A stretch of 64,000 nt of DNA from Symbiodinium natans (lineage: Eukaryota > Sar > Dinophyceae > Suessiales > Symbiodiniaceae). Under the pieces are notes generated by a model that did not search any database, was not told the origin of the DNA, and saw only the letters and a program-made list of their open reading frames with translations. The stretch is from positions 693,882-757,881 of the forward strand of contig CAJNDS010001757.1 of assembly GCA_905221605.1 (NCBI GenBank), given 5' to 3'. Position 1 is the first letter of the stretch. Each line of letters starts with the position of its first letter. Positions 1 through 11,487 of the stretch are shown piece by piece. The position numbers were made by a program, and so were the translations under genes.

Positions 1-2397
1 AGAAGGCTTGGAGTTTTTTTCCAAACCTGGGAGACACCAAACGCCTCCCTCCCACCGAAAACAGAGAAACCCAAAAAGGGAGACGAGCAAAAATCTCTGG
101 AGGGCACCACGGTTGGCCCCTTAAAGGCTTCGAAAGTTTAGGGTTTAGGGTTTAGGGTTTAGGGTTTAATTTTGGGCTCTCCTAGAAGGCATCCAAACAT
201 TTACGAAAGGTGTCCAAAAAACATCCAGAAAGGCTCCGAAAGCCTCCAAGCACCAGACTCCCGGCGTTGCATCCTCCTCGCAGCCTGGCTCAGTGAGCCG
301 GGCGCCCTAGGGTGTAGAGTTTAGGGCTTAGGGTTGATGCGCATGGCGCATTTGCATTAGCTGGCATCGGGTCTAGGAAGGCTGTGGAAGAGCTGGTAGC
401 TACCGGGGAGCACAAGCAATCCGCCATGTCGCCCAGTGCTCCAGCCTCAGCGTTCTGATTTTAGGGTTCATGTTGGCCCCGCCATAAAACCGCCTGTATG
501 TGTACCCCAGGGAGTTTTGTGGGCCTCTGTGGGATAATCCTTGTAGAATAGGGTAGCAGAAGATTTCAGAACATGCCTGCAGGCTTCCGGGCCTCGCAGT
601 CAAGCTTCGAGGTATTAGGAAGTGTGAGGGGATCGAAGCCCTAGATTGCCCCTGCGCTGCGTGGAGCGTTGCTTGGCAACCCCCAAGCGCTTGTGTGAAA
701 ACTGAAGCGATCTTCTCATGCGGCTTGTCCATGAGACATGAAACAGGAGAATGCCACATAATGCTTCAATGATGCGCCGAGGCCTGCACTTCGTCACCTG
801 AGGCCACTTCTGGCGGAAGCGCGATGTGTTCGCCAACAACGGCACCAGACTCGGCTTGAGCGCGCACTTAGCTTGTGCGAGAATTGACGTAGACATGTGT
901 GAGACATGTCTGATTGGATGGCTGAGGCCGCCGATGTGGAGTTGCCAGTCGAGCCCTCAGGATGTTTCCACCCGCGGCTAGGTTTGGGATGATTTGGCGC
1001 TAAACGGCTTGCTCTGTTGTATTTGCGTGCGTTTCGCCTTGTTCTCGCACAAACCGGCTTGTCGGCCTTCATACCTTGGTTTGTGGCCTTTTCAGTCGCA
1101 TTCCTGCGTTTTCGACTTGTTACACTGGGTTTGTACGTTTTCAGTTGATGCCCGTGTCATCCCCTGTCCACGGTGCGTATCTTCAGTTCCGCCCTGGACG
1201 TTGTGAGCTGGGGCCACAGGTGTGTGCGCGCGTGAGAGCGTGTGCGTGGGTGTGTGGGTGTGTGCCTGCCCCGTCAGCCTGCGTGGGTGTGTGGGGGGGT
1301 GGGTTTTGTGTGTCATTTCGACTGTATGGGGTCCCAGATCTGACCGTGTAGTGGAGCAGAACCTTGCAGCTGAAGAAGACTTCTCCATGAGGTCGATGCT
1401 GGCTGGCCGTGGGACTGGGTGGTGGCGTCGGTGCAGTGGGCCAGCTTGCCAGAGGGCAGGTTGAGAATTTTGAATTCAGCTGCGTACTTACTTGCAGTAG
1501 AATATGCTTGGTTTGATTGGTATTTGCTTGGTCATGTAGGAGATCGACATGAGGAGCCTGTATGTGGCGGACTAGTGTGGTTTTCATTCTGCCGCTAATA
1601 CAAATGGGACTTATGGGATCATACGTACTTTGCGGCAGCTCGGGTGAAGGTAGTTACCCAGCGCCGGGATTTATCATGTTCGAATTTGGAACCTCCGCAG
1701 GAAAGACCCGGCGCAGGCCCCAGCAAGGCCATAGCAACGCAGAACACCCCGCTGCACCAAAAGCTTACAGAAAACAAGCTCGATGCATTGAAAACGCTTC
1801 AACCCTGAATTTTCAGGTTCCTTTTTTCTTTCTCCTCATCACTCCGCACGTCCCACATACACTGCCGCAAGTCCGAGAGAACCCAAGCCCACCAGACCCC
1901 AAACTTCACGCAGGCCTCCGGCTTGCTTGAGCCCCTCTGGAGCGGGGAAGGCTTCGGCCCCAGATCATCCTGGATCTGAGTAGACCAGAACATCGGGTTC
2001 TCTTGTCTGAAAGTAGGATGTTCCCGTCATCTGAAGTGGTTCTCGGCTTTGGGGCTAGTGAACACTAACAAGAGCTGCTCCCTGCTAAAAGGGCCATCCC
2101 ACAGCTCTCCAAGACTTTGAGGTTTTAAGGGCTTCTGGGCTTCTGGGTTCTCAGGTTTTCTTATCTACAGCTTGATGCTTCAGTGGTTGATATTCTCATC
2201 TCCCCGTGCTAATCTCGGTACAGAGTCGAGATAATTAGGGCAACTGCTGGGTACCATGACTAGGACTGGCAAGTAGCTGCCAATAGCTGCAGAAACTTGA
2301 GGGCTTTTGAGCCTCGCGGCTTCGGGCTCCAGAGCTCCGCGGTGGAAGGTTCGGCGGTCGAAGCCAAGCAATAAATTCTCAGCCTTGAGCTCACGAG
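1..2397. other. 5' region with no assigned gene
   Basis: I see no exon here that I can defend. The first 340 bases carry two small TTTAGGG clusters (about 138-168 and 319-335). A TG-rich stretch lies at about 1217-1310. Open frames occur on both strands but are short and of low complexity, and they look like chance frames in GC-balanced DNA. Confidence 0.5.
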
Positions 2398-2399
2398 GT

Positions 2400-2466
2400 G
2401 TGGATGAGGCGACGCTGCGCCGCATCGAGCGGGCCAGAGTCCCAAATTTTGGAGCGGCCCAATGAG
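2400..2466 (+). CDS. candidate exon, unknown protein
   Basis: After an AG at 2396-2397 the frame starting at 2400 reads VDEATLRRIERARVPNFG and runs to a TGA near 2466. The peptide is rich in charged residues and reads like an amphipathic helix, unlike the surrounding translated noise. A donor such as GTCCCA after AGA could end it. I do not recognise the family. It lies 52 bases upstream of the next candidate exon on the same strand and may belong to the same gene, although I could not fix a unique in-frame junction. Confidence 0.35.
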
Positions 2467-2517
2467 CAAGCATGAGCAAGCATGTCTGGGTAATGGTGTT
2501 TGCGAGGTTTCCTGCAG

Positions 2518-2626
2518 AAACTGTGCGTTCCGAGGATGCCGAGCACACCTTCCCTTGGCTCGGACCAGACGAGGAGCAGCTGCTCGGCGAGATCCACGTG
2601 AGTGACAAGCTCGACAAAGCCCAGAG
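2518..2626 (+). CDS. candidate exon, unknown acidic protein
   Basis: A plausible acceptor (TTTCCTGCAG, ending 2517) opens a frame encoding an acidic segment with core SEDAEHTFPWLGPDEEQL followed by LGEIHVSDKLDKAQR. It can end at 2626 before GTAGTG, or earlier at 2598 before GTGAGT. Codon choice and composition look coding. No family is recognised. Same strand as every other recognisable coding segment in the window. Confidence 0.45.
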
Positions 2627-5007
2627 GTAGTGTCGGACTAGGAGCGGTCGTTGTACCAACCCAGACATCGCTTGGTCACCCTATAAGGATTGTCAATATT
2701 TTCTTGTCCGCTACGCATGTCGGGAACTGAGTGGGAGGTTTAACGCATTCACTGCTACAGTTGAGAAACATTGAGATAGCTAAAACCTTCAGAAGAAAGA
2801 CGCGCTCATTGCGACTCCTCGAATGATGTGTTGCCCTATGCTGCTCTCTTTGGCGTGCCGAGCCGTTTATGTGATACTCATACTGCTAAGGCTAAGCTTG
2901 TTTCCGCAGCCCCCAAAATCTCACGCCCAGCTTCTCAAAGCAACCGCACATGCTGAAACACGAAGAGAAACTGGACTCCCAAACCCAAAATGCTCAGCAC
3001 GCGCAGAAGGAAATGACGTTTAGCGCCCTTAAACTGGACCCTAGTTTATGGTAACCCTAAAGCCGACCCTTCAAACCGTAAACTCCTGCATGATGTATCT
3101 CTTGTCGTCTTCCAGGCCACCGGCCGACAGTGTCATACTGTCAGGTGCACCGAGCTGGGGTTGCCAAAAGGGAGAGCTGCACAACCTCCTTGCAGCATAG
3201 ATCTACCAGTGATTTTCGTTCATTGCTATTTGAGAATAAGTTGCAGCGGGCCATGAATCGGCTTTGGTTGCGTCGTGCAAGAAGTCCTGCTCTGGTCATG
3301 GACAGGTGCAGGCTTGATAAGTTTTGGACCTTGTGCAGTGCCAGGGCATGAACTTCTGCGTCGGCATGCTCCTGACGGTGTCGGAGACAGAGGTCGCTTT
3401 AAAACTTAGAATGGGATAACAGGCGTGCCACGCCGTGCATAAAATGTCGAACACTCATCTCAAAGGCTGATCGTTGACTTTCAATGAAATTAGGGATCTT
3501 CACGACATGATTACTCTGACGACGCTCAGATAGAACACCTTGTCAGGCACTCTGCAAGAGCTCAATGCCCTTCACTTTCACCAGTCCGCAATCAGGGGAA
3601 CCCTGCACTGTAAATTTGCAAGCTTATGAGAAGCGATGTTTTCAAAATGCACTGCCCGACTTTACTCACTTGGAACGTAAGAAGGAAAGCCCTCAGTCAT
3701 TGAACAGGAGGCAATCTTCTCCGACATGGTCCGCCTCATGGAGCATTTGACATGTCTTGACACAGCCTCCGAAACTAATTATGTGCATTGAGCAATTCTT
3801 TTGGACTGAGAGGGGGGCTGGTGTCTTGAGGGAGCTCGCGCTGTGCACTTCAGAAGATTTCGCGACAGCCTGACGGGCTTCGTTCTGGGGGTGGGCGTTC
3901 TGGTCAGGATCCACACGTAAACACAGATATGCAGTACCCGTATGTGTCTGCGCCTGTATTTCGACCAATCCGCAAATTTGTTTTTACAAGTGCTTGCGTC
4001 TGAATGCCCATACAGACCTTGACCCTGCACTACCAGTTCCGGGCTCTCGCAGTGGCGTTGTTGTTCCTGACCTTCGCAAGTCTTACATGCCCTGGTCTCT
4101 TGTTTACCGAAATTCCCGCCCCCAGAAAGGCGGACTGTCTCAAACATCCCAGCACTTCCCGTTCCCGAAATGGAGGTCGATAAAATTCGCAGGCACCATC
4201 GTCCCAAACACGGGAGCCGCGCTCGGCGCATGTATGAGGACACATGCAACTCTCCGTATCTGGGCCATGGCAACGGTTGATCGTAGTGCCGGAGGATGCG
4301 CAAGCGACTCTTTGCTCTCTGTGGGAGGACTTCTGCTTCGCGGACCTGTTCATGCCTCCGTCAGGGCCATTGCGTATACATGGATTTCACCTGGACCTAT
4401 TCCAGCTTGCACTGTCGCTGCCAAAGGGCAGAGAGCTGATGCCAACACCACAGTCCACGGGACCGTTGAACGTTCTGATGTCCCCTTGCCATACTTCCTG
4501 TGTGCACTCAGGTTCCCCTTGTTGGGCTATTTGGAGGAGCAGCTCGGGCTTCCTGGCTGTGTAAAGACGCTAGTCGTGCTGCTTTTAGAGGTGTATCAGC
4601 ATACTTTCCGAATGACGAAGAAATGACGAAACCTACAGTCTTCAGCGAACGCGGCTGCTGACGGTTGGACGGTATCGCTGTCACCGGCGCCAGGTAGTGG
4701 AACCAGCCAGCCTTATGGCAGCAGCTATGGTGTTAATCTGAGGCATCGCTTGAAGTTTTCTTTAGGCTAGGGCTTCGGGCTTCTGTTATAATTCCAAGGC
4801 TATAGGGATTGAGGAGTTGGAGCTCCGGAGCTTGTTGGGGGCTGCCAAGATGGCACAATCAAGCATGGGGCTTCGAGGATTTGAGGCGTGCTTAATCCGC
4901 GGGTAAATGGTCTATGGAGCTTTTTTTCGCGCCGTTCCCCTGCAGAAATAAAGCACGATCCAAAACAAAAGAGTATGAATATGTATACATACATATATGT
5001 ATACACA

Positions 5008-5039
<32 letters not shown>

Positions 5040-6514
5040 TGTATATCCCATATACATATATATGTACCTCTCGAAGCTAAGGCTTGGCCTTCAACAGCAG
5101 TTTCCGTGAAATGTGAGTTGCCACATGGAAACGTTGACTTTCGTGATAAGGGACGGGGGGGGGGGGGGGGGTGATCCACGCTTTAAATAGGCACTCGGAC
5201 GCTAATCTTCCCACACAGCGGAGGATGCACGTGTTTGGGGCTGCATTGATGCTCTATAGAGGAGGTTTTAAACTGGCCTGGAGTGCAGCAAGGGATCCGT
5301 TCATTCGATGGCAAAATTCGCAAATTCAAATAAGCAACCAGAAGAACGGGATGCGCGGGGAGGACCGTGCGGATGGCGCGTGAAAAGAACAGCAGACACT
5401 CAGACACGGCCTCCTTGATTCTGAGCGTCTACGGTCTGAGGGTCTGTTTTTCAGTTTGCGCCCCACTTGCTGGTTCCCCATTCCCTCCCCCGCCCCTCCC
5501 ACACACTCAGCTCAGAATGGCTGAGAATCTGTCATGGATGCGAATGAGTGTCTGACTGTCTGCAGTGCGGACATGCCCCCACGCGCTCCATCAATCGGTT
5601 ACTAGAGTTCATACTCCTTTATATGCTTGTATTTTGCTGTCAGCTAAACCCGATTCCAGGAACGTTCACTTCCAGCGTCTGGCATAGAAGTGTACATATA
5701 CCTTGCCAGCACATGGAAACAGAGGGGCCTTGGGTTTTGGAGTTGATAGCGTGGTAAGCTGTGCAATGTCAAAGTTGTCGGAGCAGATATCGTGTGTGCA
5801 GCCTGCTTAAGATTGTAAGTGTGGAGTCACCCAGATTGCGAAGTGGCGGAAGGAAGCAGTCGGATACATCTTCGGCAGCCGTTGCAAATGTGTTTTGGCA
5901 AGTGGCCCCTTCAATGAACCTGCAGTCACCGACAATTCAGGCATGCTCTTGACTCCACTAAGGCGCGACCCAGTTTTTGTTTGCCCTTGTTAGCCAGCAC
6001 CAGAGCCAAGGTATGCGCGTCGGTGGTGGCTGTCCTTCTTCACATTGCTCCCAATCACTGCTGTCATGGGCTCAGCTGATGGATGCATGCTTTGAAGCAG
6101 CTCTCCCAACTAGAGCCAGGTTTCTGCAGGTTTGGGTTTACTTTTATACTTGATAGACCCAACACACCATTTGTCCTGGCCTGCAATTGTAAAGGCTAAC
6201 TTACAATACTCGGAAAGGGTAGAACTTGACCCCTGACACACGGTTTGGGTCTCAAACCTGGGCTATCCTGGCCTCGAACTCCCGATAACAGTCTCACAGG
6301 CGCTCATGCTTTACAAGCCCGGCCCTACCAGATCTTGGCAACAGGACCCCCCACCTACGAAGAACTGCCAGTGACACATGCTTGCTTTGGAGCTCGACCC
6401 TCGCTCAAACAGTAGGTCGCATGAATCGGTCCGAATTGAACTTGGGTTTGGGTGTAAGGTGAGCCTGGCATGAAAAGGCTAAAAGGCTGCGTATGCTGGC
6501 CCTGCGCCATGCAG
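2627..6514. other. region with no firm gene; simple repeats
   Basis: No recognisable gene. An AT-rich dinucleotide run lies at about 5006-5056 and a G homopolymer of about 17 at 5155-5171. At 3994-4626 the + strand is open for 210 codons and other frames overlap it. One of these (4244-4564) contains EDAQATLCSLWEDFCFADLF, which looks more protein-like than the longer frame, but I cannot assign it. Another open frame at 5171-5383 is equally unassigned. Confidence 0.4.
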
Positions 6515-6628
6515 GGCAGTCGCTTCTTTTCCCGCGACAACCCCAGCGCTGAGGCCAAGCAGCGCTGGGTTGCCATCATGAAGGATGGCTACACGGGCCT
6601 CCTCAGTCTGGCATTCCAGATACTGGAG
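6515..6628 (+). CDS. candidate exon, unknown protein
   Basis: Following CATGCAG, the frame from 6515 reads GSRFFSRDNPSAEAKQRW then VAIMKDGYTGLLSLAFQILE, and can end at 6628 before a GC-type donor (GCGCTA) of the kind used in the two identified genes. The first half is polar and the second half hydrophobic. The composition strongly suggests coding DNA. No family recognised. The minus-strand open frame over the same bases looks like a shadow. Confidence 0.45.
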
Positions 6629-6810
6629 GCGCTACTTTTTCGTTTCTAGAGGGTTAGCGGGCCATCACTTGACGTCAGTATGGTCTCGTGTTTGGCAGTG
6701 TAGGGCTGTCACGCAAGCCCGGGTACAATTGAGTCTCTAGGTGAGCTCGGCATCACATGCATGAGTCTGAATCTTATGTCAAAGACGTACACATACATCC
6801 TTGCCTGCAA

Positions 6811-6970
6811 GCACTGGGTCTGGCAGCGCAAGACAGTTGCACGTTGGACTCTTATGCCCCTTTGGAAGGTTGGCCAGCCCATGCTCTTGCGCTGCCACGA
6901 TGTGGAGGCTCAAGTCGGGCGCGGCACAGGTTCTGCAGTGGAACTCATGAGAGGTTTGCGATGCGACTCA
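6811..6970 (+). CDS. candidate exon, unknown protein
   Basis: After GCCTGCAAG the + strand frame encodes a tryptophan-rich, basic segment containing HWVWQRKTVARWTLMPLW and then VGQPMLLRCHDVEAQVGRG, before a TGA near 6970. It could be an exon of the same unknown gene as the neighbouring candidates. A second + frame is open over the same region, so this call is weak. Confidence 0.3.
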
Positions 6971-7352
6971 TGATGCCTGCTGGGATGGGCCGAACACTGA
7001 ACCCTGCTTGGTGTAGAGTCAGCTGCAGGTGAGTTGACATTCTGTCGAGTACGGAGCTTGATTGACCCTTAATGCTTTCATGCTCTTCGTCATACGATCT
7101 TCGTTATATTCGTATATTATTAAGGTTTTCTATCATTGCCGTATGGAATACCTCGAACACACCTCGGATCCTGTCTCTGCAGCTCATCGAGAGATGTCCT
7201 CATCAGGCTAGGTCCTCATTGGGATAGATGCTTGTAGTAAGGCTTGTAGGGCGTGCTGTATCTGTATGTCAGTAGCGACACTCATGATAATGCAAACATC
7301 CGCAAAACTTTGGACAAGACCGCACATAAACACGGCGCGCAGATGAACTAAG

Positions 7353-7514
7353 GCATGGCTCCCACGTGCGTTCCTGTGCTTGAAGCATGGGCAGTCCATG
7401 CCGGCTGTTTTGAGACGTTTTCCGAAGCGCCAGGCCATCACGAGGTCCTTCCAGGTCATCGAGCAGGCGCAGCTGTTGACCCTACTCATCCCGAATCCCT
7501 CCACGCATTTACAC
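7353..7514 (+). CDS. candidate exon, unknown basic protein
   Basis: From an acceptor-like CTAAG at 7348-7352, one frame reads AWLPRAFLCLKHGQSMPAVL and continues RRFPKRQAITRSFQVIEQ, AQLLTLLIPNPSTHL, to a possible GTTTAA donor at 7515 or the TAA at 7518-7520. The alternation of basic and hydrophobic residues looks like real protein. No family recognised. It is one of a cluster of + strand candidates between 6.5 and 8.9 kb. Confidence 0.4.
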
Positions 7515-7693
7515 GTTTAAGGGGGCAAAATAAGAACCACGGAGGGCTCCAGAGTCGTGGCGAGAGACAGGTGCGACGAGCAAAGTAGCCAATGGCGACT
7601 GCGTAGTGAGGCAAAAAGCCGGGCCTGCGAAAGACTACTTAGCCCAGCGTATCCGCCCAATGAATACCTCGAAGCCTGAAACACCGGGTGCAG

Positions 7694-7782
7694 GAGTTCC
7701 CTTTGGACAAGACGGTGCCTAACACGGGTGCCGCTGCTCAGCGCGCGTCGGCGTCGGGAGGCTCCCCGAGCTCGAGTCGCGA
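7694..7782 (+). CDS. candidate exon, Ala/Ser-rich linker
   Basis: After GGGTGCAG the frame reads EFPLDKTVPNTGAAAQRASA then SGGSPSSSRE, ending before a possible GTGCAG donor at 7783. The segment is GC-rich and Ser/Ala-rich, typical of a flexible linker between domains. It fits as part of the same unknown gene as the candidates at 7353 and 8164, but no phase-consistent chain could be proved. Confidence 0.4.
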
Positions 7783-8163
7783 GTGCAGATTCATCCTATT
7801 CCCACTGTCTTAGCAATCAATCCCCCCTCCCCCATATTCCCAGATTTTTTCCAGAACATCTACTATAGCCTCCCCGTCGGGTCATTGTTGTTTGCTTGCA
7901 CGGAAGGGGTTGAAGGGGGTTGGCTCAAGTGTGCGAGAGCGTTTTAGGGGTTGCGCGGGGTGGATCGTTTTGCAGAGGGGCTATATAGGGATTGCATACG
8001 ACTAGCGTAAGCTTTTTTGGGGTTAATCTAGGGTTCGTGTATGCTGCACGGTGGGTTTAATCCTATCCTTTTCTTCTTGGTGCTAAGCACCCTCCTGCCC
8101 CAACCAACCTCAAACCCAGAAGCAGGAAACACAAAAAGCGTTTCCATGGAGTTCCTTTTGCAG

Positions 8164-8240
8164 CCAGGCCATTTGAATCGAAATGCACTGGTGGATTGGA
8201 TCCACGAGGCTACCATTATGCGTTTGCCTGGCCACTTTTT
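8164..8240 (+). CDS. candidate exon, unknown protein
   Basis: A pyrimidine-rich acceptor (CCTTTTGCAG) precedes a frame reading PGHLNRNALVDWIHEATIMR then LPGHF, ending before a canonical GTGAGT donor at 8241. The LVDWI.EA spacing recalls the LVDW motif of cyclin boxes, but no other cyclin sequence is visible nearby, so I give no name. The consensus splice sites on both sides make this the best bounded candidate of the 5' cluster. Confidence 0.45.
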
Positions 8241-8660
8241 GTGAGTGTTCATGAAGACTCCGCAACTCCGAAGCGAATTGACATCAGTTCAGGTGCGACT
8301 GACGTAGAGATCGAGCGCGGAGCGGACTTAAGCGACTTGGACGATGACTTCGTGCCGTTTTCGTTTTAGGTGCAGGGGAGGGTTGTGACCACAGTTTGTG
8401 GTTGTTGGTTGGGGGGGGTTGTTTGCTGACACCTCCGGGTTGTACAGGCTTAATCAGACCAGGCTGGTTAGGCCACCCAAGTTGCAAATCATCTTCTTAG
8501 CTGGGAGAGCTATATGGCTGTGCATCAAGGTCTGGGAGATGACGTGTTGTGAACAACGGAGAGTCTTCCCCCTCGTCCCCCCCTCCCTGCCTCTGAGACC
8601 CTAAGTCAGGGACCTAAAGCCTGAGCCATGACCCGTGTGAAGCCAAGCTCTCACATCAGG

Positions 8661-8964
8661 ACGCCGTTTTCGGTCCATGGCCGCAAGGCGCTGGCCCCGC
8701 GACTTGCAGCCCTTGTCCCTTGAAGGCTTCAATCGTCGACAATCTTCCATGAAGAAAGCCGTGAATCATGGCAAGTCGTTGCAAAAGAGGGACTATCTTC
8801 TTGTCATGGATCGAGACGAAGCTATTTGTGTCGTGGGCTTCTTGAAGATCTCGGACCCGAACGGCCTGAGGCCTGCGGGATTTCACATCTTCCTTCGCAG
8901 CTTGCGATGCCGTTCAAAGGAATCGGCAACTAACACTGCGCACTGCTTCCCAACGGCTCGGTAA
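8661..8964 (+). CDS. candidate exon region, unknown protein
   Basis: A 95-codon + strand frame (ATG at 8677) contains KKAVNHGKSLQKRDYLLVMD followed by RDEAICVVGFLKISDPNG. The YLLVMD...VVGFLK pattern resembles the beta-strand pair of GNAT-fold enzymes such as alpha-tubulin acetyltransferases (YLL...GFLKVG), but the following catalytic segment of that family is not seen. The function is not assigned. The 5' boundary could be the AG of CATCAG at about 8658. A frame on the opposite strand is open over the same stretch. Confidence 0.3.
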
Positions 8965-9127
8965 AATACGAGTGGCTCACCTGCAAGTTCACAATCCTCC
9001 AACTCAGACTTTGGGGTCCTTTGGGGTTTAGGGGTTTGGTGACGTGCTCAGCCAGAATGACGTTGCGCGTCTCTGAGGTTTACGCTGCCGGCCTTTGGTT
9101 ACACGGTGAGGAAGACCCCTTGAAGTA

Positions 9128-9365
9128 CACGTTTAGTAAAGTAGTCTTGGGGCGAGCAAACCGGGCGGCACATTTAGTAAAGCAGCACCCTTTTAGTAAA
9201 GTAGTTTTTCGGGTGGGCAAAATGGGCGACACATTTAGGGGGCAAACCGGGCGACACATTTACTAAAGTAGTTGTTGGGCGGACAATTTCGTGAAAAGGA
9301 AAGCGGGCGCATTTAGTAAAGTAGCTTTGGGGGAGGGCAAAGCGGACGACACAGTTAGAAAAGTA
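9128..9365. repeat. degenerate tandem repeat, TTTAGTAAAGTAG core
   Basis: The core TTTAGTAAAGTAGT recurs with GGGCGAGCAAACCGGGCGAC-type spacers at irregular 25-60 base steps (about 9131, 9175, 9191, 9259 and 9311). Copies have point changes and one core is inverted in detail (TTTACTAAAG). It looks like an old minisatellite. Confidence 0.7.
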
Positions 9366-10010
9366 GTTGCTGGGGCGGGCATACCTGTGGAAGCATCGCA
9401 ATGCTGGCTCTCGAAGCGTCGTTGTCATTGCCTGTCGAGATTTCAGGACGCCTCCCGTTGCTTCCTGCATTCAGAGACCCCTGCACTGCCATGGCGCCCG
9501 TTGAAGCCAAGACCTCGGCCATGAGGGTGCGGGTCTGGAGATTTGGAGATGCGAGAGGTTTGGAGAAATGCATTCCCGTGCTCAAGGTTTAGAGACTTTA
9601 GGGCTTGAGAGCTTATTAAGTTTAGGGGACCACCCTGAAGCCTGCACGCATCTGCACGCCCGAAAGCCCTATAACAGCGGTAACCTGTCTGCAAAAGCCC
9701 TACAAACCGGCCGTCTCAAGTTTCGGGCATTAACAGCGCCTCTTGCCATCCATTTCCAGCCACTGCCACCCACCACCGCGGCATGACCACGGAAGTCCTG
9801 CTGCAGAGAAAAACGGCGTCCGGCACAAGGGGCAAAACTGCAGCACAACTCTAGTGAGAAAACCGGGAGGGGTGGGGGGCGCAAGAAAGAAACACCCAAG
9901 GCAGCAAAGGAATTTCTGCCTGGCCTGAGTCCGCGGCTCAGTGTGACGCAAAGTGATCGCAGCAAGGGCAGGGTGGGTGCTCGTGCATGCTCTGCCCAAC
10001 CGCACCAACG
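9366..10010. other. no gene recognised
   Basis: Short overlapping open frames on both strands, no recognisable protein and no strong splice context. It separates the TTTAGTAAAG repeat from the hairpin-repeat array. Confidence 0.4.
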
Positions 10011-10640
10011 TACCAACATCCCAATCATTTGGGCCCATGATTGGGACAAGAACCCAACCGCACCAACGTACCAACGTCCCAATCATTTCGGCCCATGATT
10101 GGGACATAACCCCAACCGCACCAAGGCACCAACGTCCCAATCATTTCGGCCCATGATTGGGACATAGCATGAACCAATGAAGAAGCGATGTACCAATGTA
10201 CCAATGTACCAATGTACCAATGTACCAATGTACCAATGTACCAATGTACCAATGTACCAACGTACCAATGTACCAATGTACCAACGTACCAATGTACCAA
10301 TGTACCAATGTACCAATCATTTCGGCCCATGATTGGTGCGCAAGATGAACCAATGTACCAATGTACCAATCGTTTCGGCCCATGATTGGTACATAGCATG
10401 AACCAAAGTACCAATGTACCAATCATTTCGGCCCATGATTGGTACATAGGATGTTTGTACCAATCGTGGGCCGCAATCATTGGTACATTGGTACATTGGG
10501 TTATGGGTCGTCCTTTGTTCCAATCATGGGCCGAAATCATTGGTACATTGGTACATTGCTACATTGGGTCATGGGTCGTCCTTTGTACCAACCATGGGCC
10601 GAAAACATTGGTACATTTGTACATTGGTTCATTGGTTCTT
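10011..10640. repeat. hairpin-unit array with TGTACCAA octamer core
   Basis: The left part repeats an imperfect palindromic unit, CCAATCAT-TTCGGCCC-ATGATTGG, at about 10020, 10079, 10139, 10314, 10370 and 10419. Between them lies a run of the octamer TGTACCAA (about 10190-10316). From about 10455 onward the same unit appears in reverse orientation, with TTGGTACA octamers. The whole block therefore is a large inverted arrangement with its turn near 10450. Apparent open frames through it are by-products of the 8-base period. Confidence 0.85.
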
Positions 10641-10990
10641 TGGTTCCATCTATGCCACGCAGCATACGATGCATCGAAAACATCTCGGCCAAAGCCCTGA
10701 ATCAGGGACCCGCTGCGGCGAAGTCGGGCTAAGCTCGCGATCTCGCAAAGTTTCCGAGTATTTGAGGGGCGCCTGTGGGTTTTTCGAAGCCTTTCTGTGT
10801 AGCGCCAGCAAATTTAGAATGATGGGTTGCCAAAAAAGGGCCTAGAGGTTTAAGCAAATTGACCATCTGGCCTTATCTGGCCTTGGAAGATAGGATCAGT
10901 TTATTTAATCTCGGTTTGTGGTGTTTTTTTTGAACGGTGCCTTGCACGGTGCCAGTTTGTTTAAGCCAAGATTTGCAATTCACAATGCTA

Positions 10991-11092
10991 TAAACCCTAA
11001 ACCCTAAACCCTAAACCCTAAACCCTAAACCCTAAACCCTAAACCCTAAACCCTAAACCCTAAGCCCTAAGCCCTAAACCCTAAACCTTTGG
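10991..11092. repeat. CCCTAAA telomere-type array
   Basis: About fourteen tandem CCCTAAA units, two of them changed to CCCTAAG, lie just upstream of the first recognised PARP exon. Smaller clusters at 11174-11191 and 11417-11466 carry on in the same orientation. After the exon at 11488 the orientation flips to TTTAGGG near 11567-11597. Confidence 0.9.
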
Positions 11093-11487
11093 TTTGTTCA
11101 GCCGCCTGACTTCTAGTGCAACCTTCACGCTCTAGCAACGGCCTAAAAGCCCTCAAGCCTAAACCTTAAACCCTAAACCCTAAACCCTAAACAGGGCTTC
11201 AGACCCCCCAAGGATGGTAAAGTGGTTCAGGCTTTAGGGTTTTAGGGGCGCCAGCCTTCACTTCACTCCTTACTCGTCTGTTCAGAAACGACCGAAAACG
11301 GAACGTTTTAGGGTTTCGGGCTGAGAGCTTACTTGCCAGGGAGCTGCTGATGCTCGAAAGAAGCGGGCTTCGGGCTTAAAGTTTGAGGCTTCGCTGGGCG
11401 TTTTGCGCCCCTCAAACCCTAAACCCTAAACCCTAAACCCTAAACCCTAAACCCTAAACCCTAAACCCCTGCAGCCGAGGTTCCCAG

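Noticed and set aside
3779-4626. Overlapping long frames (174 codons minus, 210 codons plus)
   Set aside because: Several frames are open over the same bases, with no recognisable domain; they could not be separated from chance.
8164-8240. Cyclin-box exon
   Set aside because: LVDWI is suggestive, but no neighbouring cyclin helix could be found.
8677-8964. Alpha-tubulin acetyltransferase gene
   Set aside because: Only a YLLVMD...VVGFLK likeness. The catalytic segment expected next is not present, so no name was given.
10011-10640. CRISPR array
   Set aside because: Spacing is irregular, the units invert halfway, octamers replace spacers, and the genome is eukaryotic.
10025-10845. Trp/His/Tyr repeat frames on both strands
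   Set aside because: Period-8 octamer array read in frame. The same peptide appears in several frames and strands.
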